64,000 bases of DNA, taken from Nissolia schottii (taxonomy: Eukaryota > Streptophyta > Magnoliopsida > Fabales > Fabaceae). Every line of letters begins with the position of its first letter. Position 1 is the first letter of the stretch. Below, in pieces: positions 10,822-22,214 of this stretch. The notes under the pieces are model-generated. The model did no database searches. It worked only from the letters and a program-made list of their open reading frames with translations, and had not been told where the DNA came from. The translations under genes were made by a program, and so were the position numbers. The stretch covers positions 1 to 64,000 of the forward strand of contig QANU01097637.1 in assembly GCA_003254905.1 (NCBI GenBank). The letters are read 5' to 3'.

Positions 10822-11540
10822 TTGCTAAAGTTGGATTCCATTTTTTGCCTTATCCTTTGTTCATCTTGGGTTGCCCGTTAATGCGTATCTTCTTTTTAAA
10901 TATGCTTAATTTATCTATGGAATTTGAAACAACCCACCCTGCCTCCAACATTAGTTATTACATCATTACATGTGATTTGTGTGAGTCAGCCAGAGAATTC
11001 TTTTGGGGATGTAAGCAATCTCTCTCCTCTTTACGTTTGCAAGGATATTTTACTAGCTTCCTGCTCCTTTCCTACCTATATCCGATCTGACAAATCTTTC
11101 TCCTCATTTCGTTTCTAAGGATGATGTATTATACTTGTCTCCAAAAAAAATTCTATAAACATTATAAAAGATTGAGCTCAAACAAAATTATATACAATTA
11201 ATGTAAAGAGATATATAAAATTATTTAATTGTCTATATTCATTTGTATAAGTTTTTGTGAGAAGGATAAAGAGAAGAAGAAAAAGCAGGTGAAACAAGAA
11301 GAAGAGAATGAAGTGTGTGAGTTGAGGAAGTGTGAGTGAGAGGAGAGAGAAATTAATATTTTATTTAATTATACAAAACGTCATAAATTTTTGTTGGACA
11401 CAAAGACTCTCTCTATAATAAATAGAGGTTGATGAGTTTTGATTTAAGAGTATAACTTTTGTTTACCTTCACTTTCACCTCTCCTCACTCTCTAGTCTCT
11501 GCGTAGGAGCTCCAACTTTTAGGGTATGTTTGAATTGATG
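10822..11540. repeat. second copy of the flank at 7528-7945 joined to 9815-10105
   Basis: 10822-11245 repeats 7528-7945, including the METTL5 intron 2/exon 3 remnant (acceptor and exon piece at about 10990-11018). 11255-11540 repeats about 9815-10105 (GAGAAGGATAAGGAGAAGAAG through CTCTGCGTAGGAGCTCC). The 1.87 kb between those parts in the first copy is absent. Visible divergence of very roughly 10 percent over the stretch I compared by eye argues for an old paralogous duplication rather than two alleles, although the copy starts right at a gap. Confidence 0.7.
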
Positions 11541-14433
11541 GTTTGGAAGAGAGTGAAATAAAAATCCATAAAAAATTTCTTTAGAATATTATTTTGATTA
11601 ATAGTTTAAAAAGAGTGAAATGGTTTTCAAAGAGTGACTTTCATTAAAAGCCACTAAAACACCGTAATTTTTGTGGAAGTTTAGAAGAGAGTACAATCAT
11701 TCTCTCAAACTCCATTTCACTTTTTTTTTATTCCTTTACATTCCCCTCCCTGTTAAACCACCAATCAAGCATATCCTTTATAAAAAAAACGGTTTAATCA
11801 TAACCCGAGTGGATTGCCAGTTTAGCGAACCAACTGCAAACCACGATTTGTATACCCAATACACTTAGGATTTAGTTTCTCTCCTACTAGGAACTGATCA
11901 ATACAAACAAAGATTGCCTGATATTAGCATTATTCTTAAATAATTAATTCCTAAATATTTGGTTTGTGAGACGGAATCACAATAATAAATGCTTAAAGAC
12001 TCCATCTTCCCTGAGTCTACAAGTAAATTGCTCTCCTTTTAACATTTTAATTGAACTGGCTTATGAAATTTGGACTAAAAAGTATTGTCTTTCACTAAGA
12101 AGAAAAACCTGGTGATTTTCGATAGAAAAATCCGCTGTAAATCAGTGTTCCGGCGAGACCGCACACCAAAAAAACTCTCGACGGAAATCAGTTTCTAACG
12201 GCCAGATCCTTCCGAATTTCCATAGTAATTAGTTAATCAGGACCTACTAATTTGTTGGTCACTTCACTAAAATTATAGCATTCAGACAACCCATACATCA
12301 GATAATGGTACCTTCTAGAGAAAACTCAGAAGTATTGATACTTACCATTATGCCACTGCGTTTTCAATTGAAACTGTTTCAACATGTAAGATAGAAAAAA
12401 GAAAAAAAAACATGAAAACGTTGTTTTCATTTTTGTGTGTCATTCGGAAATAGTTTTTAGTAAAAATTATTTTCTATGGTGCAACCAAACCTCTTTTCTT
12501 ATTTGTTTTCTATTCTATTTCCTATGAAATTGAAAACAGAAAACAGATAAACAAAACACATTCTTGGAAAACACATTCTTGGAGTTCTTTATGCTAAACT
12601 TGAGAGGGAGAGTTCGCTTTGGTGTTTCCCTTTATCATGTAAAAATTACAAATTAAGTATTTAATTTTATTAGTTAATTTTTGCTTATTCAAAATTTTCA
12701 GTCCTGATAACTTGTGATGTCAAATTGGTGATGCCCTCTTCTGAGTTGTGTGATGCTGCACTTCTACACTTCTTGAACTTGATATATATGTGTGAATGGA
12801 AATAATAGAGTCCACTCCAACAAATTCTTTTACACATTATGTTGTAAAAGGAATTATACATCACATAAGATATACACAATTTATTATTATTATTTTATCA
12901 CTTTTCCTTTTTAGAATAATGATTAATAATGTCTATCTCATTTAATGCATGATTCTTTTTACACTATTGTATATAAAAGGATTTCTCATACAATCCTATT
13001 TATTTAGTCTAATAATATTCTTGACAATTTGACAAAGACACTTGCTAAATTTGGGAGAGGGGGACCAAATAAGAAGAAAAGAGAATATATATTATTGTCA
13101 AGAAAATATATAGTCATTCAAATGAGCTGTTTAGAAAAATAATTAAAATAAATAGTTAGGTGTTTTAATAATTTTAGGATTAAGTTCGCGCTTCTCGTTG
13201 ATAGCCCAGGATGTATCTAGTTTTTTTCTTTTTGATCTTTTTGCTCCCTTTACAAAAAAAGTTAAAAACATTTTTCGTATGTGAATACAATTTACACATA
13301 AAGATGTTTACTTCCTCCATTTTTTTAATACTGGTTCACCTTGAGTTATTTATGGGTGTTAAGAAAATGATTAGAAAATCTCAAAATAAATTAAAGAAAA
13401 AGTTGCTAGTGTTTTATACCATTATTTTTATTTAATGTGGTGTTTATCTTACTCAACTAGTCTCTTTCTCTCTGTTATAGGGACTGTCATTGTTCTTTGA
13501 TAACAGCTCTGCCATTTTTCTTTTTCATCACTTTGGATTTTCTCTATTTAATATAAAGTTTAGACTTATTAGATCTTGAGCTTAGTTTCTATAATTTTTG
13601 TTTCTTGGAACAACATTTATTTTATTGTCGTTATCTTCATTAATGTGATTGTGTTTCTTTTGTAAAGTATTATTAATGACAAATATGTTCAGATCAATGA
13701 CAAAATGAAATTAATATATTCTTTAAATTACTATATTTTTTAGATTAATTTTTTATGTAAAAGATGTTCAAACATCAATAAAAGAAGTTGATAGATTGAA
13801 TGATATTGGACGATTATTGAAAAAATAGAGGAAATTTGTCTCTTTTTATTCTATTATTCAAAACGTCATTGTTTTTGCTTGTTGATTTTAATGGCTAGAT
13901 TTTTGTTTTGTTAAATGTGCATGTAATATTGAAGTTGAGGATATTGTTAAATTAACTACTTTTTGTGGTTATGATAATTTTTGGAATCTTTTTGAACTTT
14001 TGGTCTTCCTCTTGAAAACGCCATATGTCTCATTAATGAGAATAGAACTTCCAAATAATAATAAAAAAAATGTCATGAGCACTAAGAAAACCGAGTGATT
14101 ATTAAACAAAAATTATTAAATAAAATAAAGTCATAAAAATAATTAAGCAAATAATCTATCAAAAATGTTGGCTACGTGACGTCAATAGGAAGAGTCATCA
14201 ATCAAACATGTTTATTCTATCAAAAACTATGACATAAAACTGATGCTATATAGAATATTCTTGTGAAGAATAATTCAGTACCTAGCTTGCACATTTTATT
14301 ACATAATAATGTAGTAACGAAACAAAAGAGATTTATTTCCTCCGTTTTCTTCACTTATTGTACATTATTAAATAATCAAGTACACACATGCACGCACAAT
14401 AGTTTCAACAATTAGAAATAAAAAATTCATCGA
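11541..14433. other. AT-rich intergenic stretch, no gene seen
   Basis: No frame over about 75 codons and no domain. Around 12110-12230 there is a short higher-GC patch with CGACGGAAATC and CCGGCGAGACC that may be transposon end debris. The rest (12600-14430) is simple AT-rich plant DNA; nothing else was recognised. Confidence 0.5.
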
Positions 14434-15804
14434 TCAAACTTGTCTTTTTGTTATCCTAACCTTCAAACCATGCTTCATGAGAAGTACAATGGAAAGGGTT
14501 GGGATAACCGGATGACCTTCCACCACTTGCACACGATAGTTGCGCAAAATAGCAGTTATGACCATCTTCATTTGAATGAAGGACAAATCTTTTCCCAAAC
14601 AAGTCCTGGGTCCTGCATTAAAGGTGATGAACTTATAAGATGGCACGTGGACAATGCCTCCTTTATCGGAGATCCACCTCTCCGGCTTCAGCTCCAGACA
14701 ATCTTTTCCCCATATTTCTTCAGACCTCCCCATTGCATACAAAGACAATATTATATTTGTATTTGGATGGACAGGGTGTCCGCTGGGAAGCATCTCGCTT
14801 TTATTTGGCTGCTTCCGCTCAAGAGGAACGGGAGGATAGAGCCTCAGCGCTTCACATAGAGCACCGTGAAGATAAACTAACTTTTTCACCTCCTCCATGC
14901 CTACAACCCCATTATTGGCACCAAGGTTTACTTGGATCTCGTCAAGAATCTTGGCTTCCACCGATGGGTTGGTAGCAACAAGCCAGAAGAACCAAGTAAG
15001 AGCTGAAGTGATGGTGTCTCTGCCGGCAACAAAGAGGTTGAAAGCTGAGTCCCTCAGAAACTTGTCATCGTCTTTTTCTCTCATCAAAGTGGTAAGCAGA
15101 TCAACATCATGAGCATCTTCAACCACTTCAGCTTTGGTGCACTTGCTCAGCTGTTCCCGCTTAGATGCTATGCACGAATATATGAATCGGTCAAATATTT
15201 TGCACGCCTCCATCAGATTCTTCTCTTGACCAATTCGAAGCAATCTCTGAGCCTTCCAAACAATCCTCGGCACCGTGTGCCGGTAGAATATGGACTCCTC
15301 CGCTTCACTGAAAGCCTTCTCGCATTCAATTTCGGGGAAATCAATGGAAAGACAATTAGGATCATATCCTAAAACAATGGAACACATGTTGTCAAATGTG
15401 AACCGATTGAAGACATCTTGTAGATCCACCTCAGCCCCTTGTTGTTCAACATGTTCCAATAAGGGAAGCAAGCTGCTCTCCACCTTGTTATGAATTGTTC
15501 TCTCTTGAAACATCTCGAACCTTCTGTTCTTGACCATGGAGTGGAGCAGAGACCGGATGTACTTCCACGTCTCCGAGTCCGCCGTCACGACCCCTTCCCC
15601 GAAGGCGTCGAACATCTCGCGAAACTCGGCGCCCTTGACGTAGTTGTCGAACCTCTTGCTCATCATGTGGTGCACGTTGATGGGGTCACTGGTGATCATG
15701 TAATTCATTTTGGTGAACCAAGGCCCCATGAACTCACCGGTGTTCCCTTGTTGCTTCAAAACATGGGCTATGAAATCATTTGGTACAAAAATCTTATTAA
15801 TTAG
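14434..15804 (-). CDS. CYP96A-like cytochrome P450, N-terminus missing
   Basis: Haem-thiolate monooxygenase of the CYP86 clan; CYP96A members hydroxylate alkanes or fatty-acid chains at the endoplasmic reticulum (family knowledge; the substrate here is inferred). In the 441 codons from 15759 I see helix I AGRDT (245-249), the ExxR motif EALR (303-306), KPERW (358-362) and the haem loop FNAGPRTCLG with Cys at about 387, all intact. The frame is uninterrupted and extends upstream only to an in-frame stop at 15805-15807, adding PNDFIAHVL. The usual membrane anchor and proline-rich hinge (about 60-70 residues) are absent and nothing upstream to 16240 encodes them. The 15759 start is a TTG codon; the first ATG is 10 codons further in. 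CYP96A genes are usually intronless, so this is probably a recent 5' truncation; a distant first exon is less likely. Confidence 0.75.
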   Translation of the reverse strand, partial: LINKIFVPNDFIAHVLKQQGNTGEFMGPWFTKMNYMITSDPINVHHMMSKRFDNYVKGAEFREMFDAFGEGVVTADSETWKYIRSLLHSMVKNRRFEMFQERTIHNKVESSLLPLLEHVEQQGAEVDLQDVFNRFTFDNMCSIVLGYDPNCLSIDFPEIECEKAFSEAEESIFYRHTVPRIVWKAQRLLRIGQEKNLMEACKIFDRFIYSCIASKREQLSKCTKAEVVEDAHDVDLLTTLMREKDDDKFLRDSAFNLFVAGRDTITSALTWFFWLVATNPSVEAKILDEIQVNLGANNGVVGMEEVKKLVYLHGALCEALRLYPPVPLERKQPNKSEMLPSGHPVHPNTNIILSLYAMGRSEEIWGKDCLELKPERWISDKGGIVHVPSYKFITFNAGPRTCLGKDLSFIQMKMVITAILRNYRVQVVEGHPVIPTLSIVLLMKHGLKVRITKRQV

Positions 15805-15807
15805 TTA

Positions 15808-16240
15808 AATTATAAGAATAATTTAGTATTCTAAAACTAAATTTAATACAATATAATATTAAAATATTTATGTATTAGATGTCATTATTTAAAAAAAAAA
15901 TAGTATGTATAATTAGATGTATATTAAGAGTTTATTAATTTATTGTAACAATTAATTAATTCTTTTATAATTAGATTTTTATATTAAATATAATTGATTT
16001 AAGAAGTTTTTTATTAATAAGTACTATTATAATTTAACCAATTAATAAATTGTCCTAATTTTATTTATTTTTTATTAATAAAAAACTAATAAGATCTTAT
16101 TATATCTTCTTAAATAGGATTAAGTTATCCATCGTTTTGACGTATAAGAGAATCTTGATGGATAAACTTATATAATACACTGATCGCACCAAACAATTGA
16201 TAAAACCATTACATATTGTATTAGTTTACCTTATTCTACC
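15808..16240. other. very AT-rich gap upstream of the P450 and downstream of the next gene
   Basis: Poly-A/T-rich DNA with no coding potential on either strand. I looked here for the missing P450 N-terminus and promoter and found neither. Confidence 0.6.
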
Positions 16241-16340
16241 TTATACGTGCGTGAAATAGAACCTTACAATACACAACATAAAAATTACATTATTCTGAAA
16301 AGAAAAAAATAAAAAACTATAGCGCATGCAGTACATGAAG

Positions 16341-17249
16341 TTATCTCCTTCTTGGATTGAAATACTTGATATTAAGATTTCCATTATTGTTACCCTTAAA
16401 CCTTCCACCATTAGCGAGAATGCTTCCAGCATTTTGCTTGCGGCCATGAAGTGGTGCGGCAAAAACATTGTCCATGTCGCTGTCTTCACTATCAGATTGC
16501 CAGGAGATCCCATGCTTTTGAATAAGGTAATTAGCACAATGGGGGCAATAAGTAGGCTTCCAAGTTCCAGTTTTACGGACTTCATTAAACATGTAGAGCA
16601 ATGCATCAACAGGGTGTTGATGAGGACCATCCACAGCAAAATCGATATGACCATCATATGAGACTCTAATTTTTTTTACTACCACAGAAAGGCCAACATC
16701 GTTCCCATTCTCAGCATTACAATAATAATGCGCCACGGTCCCCATGTAAGGGTTTTCATCCTTGCTCTTTTTCTTCCACTCCCAAACTATAAGACCTAGC
16801 CTTCTTCCATTCCCATTTACATTATATAAAGCATAGGTCATGTCAGTAATGCCACCACTTGCATTTCTAGTAGCGAGATTGCGCACAAAGGAGCGATTCG
16901 GTGTCAAAGGAAATAGGAAGTATGTATGAAAAAGACCCGTTTCAGCTCTTTGCACAATCAAAAGAAAGGAACAAGCAGCCATGTGATCAGATAATTGGAT
17001 AACTAACCTCTCATCAAGATGATGATCAGGAGAACTCATGGTATTTCCTTTGGTATTGGACAAAATGAAGCGACAATATGACCCATCTACATGGTATGCC
17101 ATTAACCATTTCTCTGCGATTCCTCCATCGCTTTGTTGCTCAGCACTTCTTCCTCCAAACACAAGGGAATCAGATTCTCCCAAATGTACTTTGTAAGCAT
17201 GATCTCCATTAGTGGCAAGGCGAAGACCGGTGGGAGGACTGTTTCCCAT
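16341..17249 (-). CDS. MGNSP-family protein, 302 aa
   Basis: Complete open frame. Order of parts: MGNSPPTGLR; YKVHLGES (19-26); EKWLMAYHVDGSYCRFILS (46-64); a hypervariable stretch 109-128; SGGITDM (131-137); PYMGTVAHYY (167-176); DVGLSVVVKKIRV (184-196); VDGPHQHPVDALLYMF (207-221-area); TGTWKPTYCPHC (227-238); acidic SDSEDSDMDNV (252-262); PLHGRKQNAGSILAN (266-280); GGRFKGNNNGNLNIKYFN (281-298). This is the standard family layout and length. The sole CxxC would need a partner (dimer or other ligands) to hold zinc. No signal peptide is seen. Function unknown. Confidence 0.85.
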   Translation of the reverse strand: MGNSPPTGLRLATNGDHAYKVHLGESDSLVFGGRSAEQQSDGGIAEKWLMAYHVDGSYCRFILSNTKGNTMSSPDHHLDERLVIQLSDHMAACSFLLIVQRAETGLFHTYFLFPLTPNRSFVRNLATRNASGGITDMTYALYNVNGNGRRLGLIVWEWKKKSKDENPYMGTVAHYYCNAENGNDVGLSVVVKKIRVSYDGHIDFAVDGPHQHPVDALLYMFNEVRKTGTWKPTYCPHCANYLIQKHGISWQSDSEDSDMDNVFAAPLHGRKQNAGSILANGGRFKGNNNGNLNIKYFNPRRR

Positions 17250-17344
17250 GTGTATATGTAGCTATTTGATTGTATATATCTATATGGGTATATGAATATA
17301 TGATATTGTTGATACTAAATAACTATATATGTGCATGCACGGTA

Positions 17345-17466
17345 GGGTTCTTATGGAAAAACTTTTGATGCGAAGGTTATGCATATATGTAGGTGTGAAA
17401 GGTAAACAAGCTAGCGTTATTCTTCCGCAAGGATATGCTATGCTATATAGCGCATCTAATTCCTCC
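17345..17466 (-). promoter_or_regulatory. MGNSP-family promoter block, copy 3
   Basis: The core GCGTTATTCTTCCGCAAGG is intact, followed by ATCTAATTCCTCC. The TATA-like stretch is weaker (GCATATATG) and the spacing to the core is altered by a local insertion (GTAGGTGTGAAAGG). It lies about 100-200 bp upstream of the ATG at 17249. Confidence 0.65.
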
Positions 17467-17479
17467 CGACCATCTTTCG

Positions 17480-18669
17480 TTTTTTTCCACACAGAATTTA
17501 TCTCTTTTTTTCCTTTAATTATGTCTTCGGTTCCTCAAAAATTACAAATTTTGTGTAAGAACAAAAATGTATTAATTAAAACCAAAATGTATTATTTAAT
17601 ACTATGAAATCTATTTTTATCAGATATTTAATAAAACACATGATAATATAATATTATCTGATCAACCAATTTTTATCTTACATTAATAGAATAAAATTTT
17701 GAGGCCTCAAGAGACCTTATTAGGTGAGTTGTCGGCATTGTAGGCGCTAGAAGGATTTTGTAGGTAGAATGCATTGACGCGTTCCCGTATTTGACACACA
17801 GTAGACATTGACACATGAAGACACTCGTCTGATACGCTTGTTACACATATTTAAAAGTGTCCAAAAAAATTATGATTAGATGTGTCCGAGCTATATTTTG
17901 GAGTTTTTTTGTGTCCGTATTATGTCTAAATAAAAAATATTTTAAATATTAAATAATTTATAATAATATGGACTCTTAAAAAATTAGTAAGTATTAACAC
18001 ATAATATTTTGAATGTTTCATACATTTTGAAAGGGATTTACAAAATATTAAAAATTAGTAATTTAATATCAATCAATGAAAATATTAAGAATTTATTATA
18101 AATATTTAATTTTATATTTATGTATATCATATCCGATTTTATAGAATTTTAAAATTAATGTGTCGTTGTATCACGTTTCATCTTGTGTCCTTTGTCCCTT
18201 TTATTGTTTGTGCTTCTTAGGTTTGTATTCACTGTGATGTTTACCGTGAACGGAGAGAGAAAATCAAAAAACCATTGTCCCCAGAAAAAATAAAAATCTT
18301 AAGAACCAACTGGTTAAGAAGACGTTAATAATTACAGCAACCAAATACAATCCATTCTCAAAAGGTTTATTGGAATTCACTTTTGGACCTAATTCACACA
18401 CCTGTCTGAAAAGATTGTGGCTCTTCTAATTTTCATTCTCATCACCCTACCCTCTTATTTTCATTCCGGCCCTTAATCATGTTCATTATGATGTAGTTTT
18501 TATTTATTTTCTTAAGATTGTGTTTTCTTTGTGATTTTGTAGGTAGCGTTTCTGGTGTAAATCCCAACAAAAGGCACTTTGAATATGCATCTAGTGTATC
18601 ACTGTTGATTAAAAAAATTACGCATATCTAATGGCTTAAAAACAAACAGGTATCTTATGGTATACATAC

Positions 18670-18710
<41 letters not shown>

Positions 18711-19966
18711 NTATGTAATCATAGTATTTGTGCTCCCATGAGTAACCAATTCATCTCATTTATAATAATTATGTTGAAGACCAATTTACTCAAAAGGGCA
18801 AAAGCAAACAAAAAAGGACAACAAATTAAGTAGTTCCTTGTTCGATGAGGTTATGGATGATGGGCACCCAACAGTCCGCAGTGGTTCTGCTGCTGAGGTT
18901 GATGATGAAGAACAATTTAGAAAGCCTAGCTAGGCAACAACATGGAAAGGAGAGGATGTTATGTTACAGAATTAGTAACAATTAATTGAAAACAGAATTG
19001 ATACTTTTTTTATGACCAGTTTAAATGTTTCTGAATTCTAAAGAATTTGAAATGGCCAAATGGGTGACTGGGAAATGCAAGTGGCTATCTTAATGTTCGA
19101 TGGATAGGAACATCCTCCACAGACTCTCTTCTTCAACTCACTCTCAATCCCATGGAGAATGTAATCCTCCAAAATCGTCGCACTGGTCGTCCTTCTTCAC
19201 ATAATGGGAAAGGGATTGTGCAACCAAGAGAAATTGAATGAAATAAGTGGAGAAAGGGATTGGTGAGAAAAGAAAATTCAATTTAAAAGGAAAGTTGTAA
19301 TTGTCTTTTTATTAATTATGAAATAAACAAATAAAAAAGAGAACATGTTATATTAGGTCATATATGATTTACATTCAATGATGCACGTTGAAACCCTTGC
19401 CAATTTTGTATAGCAACCATTGAACTTGTAGCTATTTTCATTATCAGTACTCTCCTTCATTCGCTGCATTTTTGTTGGGGTAGATTGGCATGGCTCAATG
19501 GATTCTTTATTGTGGTAACCGATGCAATGATGGCGGTGAGTAAGTATTTGACATGATAAAATTATATAACTAAATGTGACCTACTAAATATTAAATAGTG
19601 TAAAAATTTATATGATATATTTTTCATGCTATACTATCAAACATTACACTATTAAATTTATCCTATACAGTATATTAATCGGGACCTATATTCTCAAATT
19701 GTCATCCATTATTCGAAAAGTTCCTTGTTATTAGGAAAAGAAAGATTTTAATAGTCTTAGACTTATTGCAAATCATAATCATACATACACAGGGAACGGA
19801 AGGATATAGAAAAAAGTATAAGGTCCGTATGTCACACCATATAAGACCTAATACAATAAGCTAATACCTATACTATTATACAAAGAGGATATAAAAAATA
19901 ACAAAATTTTGATCTCTCTTAACTCATTAAATTATTATTTTAAGTCCATTAATTTTAGTTAAAATT

Positions 19967-19998
<32 letters not shown>

Positions 19999-20230
19999 TT
20001 TTTATTCACTCAACCACAAACCACCACATCATAATAATAACTAATTCATTAACATCTTTTTATTTTTTTAATTATTAAATTAGTTCTTAAGTATATTAAT
20101 ACAAATAAAAAATATGTATCTTATAATTGGTTATATTAATACTTATGAAATGAAAAATGTGGCTTGGCAGACGCATAAATGTCTGTCACGTGCCTGTCAA
20201 GTCGCGAGTAATATATACATAATAATGTTA
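17480..20230. other. intergenic stretch, only simple repeats recognised
   Basis: No gene supported. A CATA/TA microsatellite runs 18661-18710 and ends in a gap N (18711). A TA run lies at about 19973-20000. A short frame near 18830-18930 (reading SSLFDEVMDDG then an acidic stretch) has coding-like composition but no match I recognise. 17700-18200 has the look of decayed transposon DNA (repeated GTGTCC words). Confidence 0.45.
18661..18711. repeat. CATA then TA microsatellite ending in a gap
   Basis: Five or so CATA units pass into about 15 TA units and then a single N. The true length is unknown. Confidence 0.85.
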
Positions 20231-20234
20231 TCTG

Positions 20235-20640
20235 TTGTTTGGTACAATTAATGTATTGGATAAGTTTTTTAATCCATCAAACCCCTTCTCATTTATGAAG
20301 AAATATTTTGTGTGTAATTTTTGTCCATTTTTGTATAACTCACTCTCGCTTTTATGTGTTTCTTCTCATTTTTTCTTATTCTTTATTTTTTCTGTCTTCT
20401 TTCCCAATCGCTCATTATTTTTTTTTTGACGTTTTCATTTTATTCTTTATGAACCCAAGAGTTTTCATTGTTCTTTCTATCATATTAGTTGTTTTTTTTG
20501 TTTTACAAATGTTTGTGGATGTGTGTAAGAAAGTTTGTGCATGCTTGTTCAAAAGTTTATGCATTTGCTTTAAAATGTTTGTGTATATTAGAGAGATGAG
20601 TCAACGAGTCTAGAGTGTGAGTGAGGAGATGGAGAGAGTG
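20235..20640. mobile_element. repeat rich in TTTGTGCATG words
   Basis: Related, in inverse orientation, to 57690-57880 and 56410-56700: shared text around ACCCAAGAGTTTTCATT, GTTTTACAAATGTTTGTG and TTGTTCAAAAGTTTATGCAT. This copy is continuous, whereas the other is split by a separate element, so it represents the uninterrupted state. Frames of 64 and 101 codons here are Phe/Ser-rich chance frames. Confidence 0.5.
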
Positions 20641-20811
20641 TAACCGTTACTTTTCAATATTTAATGTGTCGTAGAACCGAATTGATTTAGTTTGGTATTT
20701 GAAATAGTTTGTGCATGTGTGTACAAAAAACTTGTTTATGTATTTACAAAAATTTATAGACTCGGTAACACTACGTAGATCATGGGTTGACAGCATTTAA
20801 ATTATGAGTTC

Positions 20812-21017
20812 TGCTACACGTTATACCATACATACACCTCGTACTAATTATATACATAAAGTTTGTGTTTTAACTCATGTAATGTTTGTGCACTTAATTA
20901 AGTATAGTTGAGAGTATTATATACAAGTTTGTAATGTTTGTGCACTCGTGAGAATAAATTTTGTGCATTATTAATTGTGTATGTATGGGGTGTATGAAAT
21001 TGGGTTTACGTGTAGCA
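20812..21017. mobile_element. 206-bp MITE with TGCTACACGT ends
   Basis: Terminal inverted repeats TGCTACACGTTATACC on the left and TGCTACACGTAAACCC on the right (complement), followed on both sides by CATACACC-type text. No clear target-site duplication was seen, so the superfamily is open. It is related to the left end at 10112. Confidence 0.6.
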
Positions 21018-21261
21018 TTTTTGTTAAATTATACACCTAGCATTATTCTTTTTCGCAAAATGATGGACTGCCGTGAATGAGATGGGATACTGCCGTGTTA
21101 ACACCATAATATGCGCTTCGGCTTTTATATATTAGTATTAGGTTCGAGAACAAATGCTAATTAAAGAAAGAGAAATTTGGTGAAAAAAATGTTAGTATGA
21201 ACCTGTTAAGTTGTGTATGGGAAACTATGGTCAAATAACACCATCCAAAAAATATATAACG

Positions 21262-21360
21262 GAGGATGTTAGATGCCATGCCTGCCACCGCACAAAACCT
21301 TGTGGAAGAATAACGCTTTCCTTAATGTCAGTCCTATATATACATATAACCTCTGTCTAT
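21262..21360 (+). promoter_or_regulatory. MGNSP-family promoter block, copy 4 (inverted)
   Basis: Plus-strand version: AGATGCCATG, then a core variant CCTTGTGGAAGAATAACGC, TTTCCTTAATGTCAG, then TATATATACATATAACC. It faces right and leads into the broken plus-strand copy. Confidence 0.65.
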
Positions 21361-21450
21361 TTTATCATGCCAACCCAACCATGAGAGAAGAACAATTTTT
21401 TTCACTCAATTATTTCATAAATAATTTGATCATATATCAAAGCAATACAC

Positions 21451-21736
21451 ATGGAAAACATTCCTTACACCCCCTTGAGTCTACTTTTGGGCCACGGAGA
21501 TCATTCATACCAAGTGCACTTCCGAGGAATTACAGAGGTTGAGATCCAAGGCAATGGCGAAGCATTCACCTCAAGTCATGGCAAGTGTCATACAAGGTAG
21601 GTGACTCAACTTGTTACTTTGACTAAGAGATTATGTCGTCCTCACTGTGTTAACTGCACAAACTCAGAGGCAGCGTGGCCGCACCTTCCGGCAATCTGAG
21701 AGTGAAGACAGCGACTTAGACACTATGTCCATGTTG
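21451..21736 (+). pseudogene. broken MGNSP-family copy, left arm of inverted pair 1
   Basis: ATG at 21451 reads MENIPYTPLSLLLGHGDHSY then VHFRG and ends at a stop after about 45 codons (near 21594). The middle (about 200 codons) is deleted and a piece of the tail follows at 21665-21730, encoding RQSESEDSDLD. The leader and promoter upstream match the family. Confidence 0.75.
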
Positions 21737-21779
21737 CATGAGACACTGTTAAATCGTACGCGTATCGACTATTAGATAA

Positions 21780-22121
21780 GATTTTAATGGAGTGTGGACC
21801 CATTAAAATTCCATGTAAGGTAAACGGAGTGTAGTGTGGGTCGAGACTGGCTTCAACTCCTCCCAGGTCACGTAAAAGAGAACATTTTCTGGTACTCCAT
21901 GAACATATCATCAATGATTTTGATTTCTAAATTCTCATCGCGATAAGGAGGACTGATCTTTATGGTCTTGTTGGTTAAAGCGAAGTTACAAGTTGACTTA
22001 CCTAGCTTGTATGACACTTGCCTTGAATCTTAACCTCTCTAATCCCTCCAAAGTGTTCTTGGTATGAATGATATCCATGGCCAAAAAGAAGACTCAAGGG
22101 GGTGGAAGGGATGTTTCCCAT
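21780..22121 (-). pseudogene. broken MGNSP-family copy, right arm of inverted pair 1
   Basis: Start ATG at 22119-22121 on the minus strand, reading MGNIPSTPLSLLFGHGYHSY, with the frame lost soon after. Only the first third of the gene is present (to the region equivalent to the CxFxLSK motif, plus a short stretch around 21890). It is the mirror image of 21262-21640, with the leader, TATA and core shared on both sides. Confidence 0.75.
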
Positions 22122-22214
22122 GTGTATTGCTTCGATATATGATCAAATTATTCATGAAATAATTGAATGAAAAAATGTGTTCTTCTCTCATGGTTGGGTT
22201 GGCATGAATAAAAT

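Noticed and set aside
14440-15804. Plus-strand frames of 60-139 codons opposite the P450
   Set aside because: Antisense shadows; the minus frame has all P450 motifs.
16341-17249. N-myristoylation of the MGNSP start
   Set aside because: Gly2 is present, but the position that normally needs a small residue (residue 6) is Pro or Leu in the copies, so the consensus is not met; not claimed.
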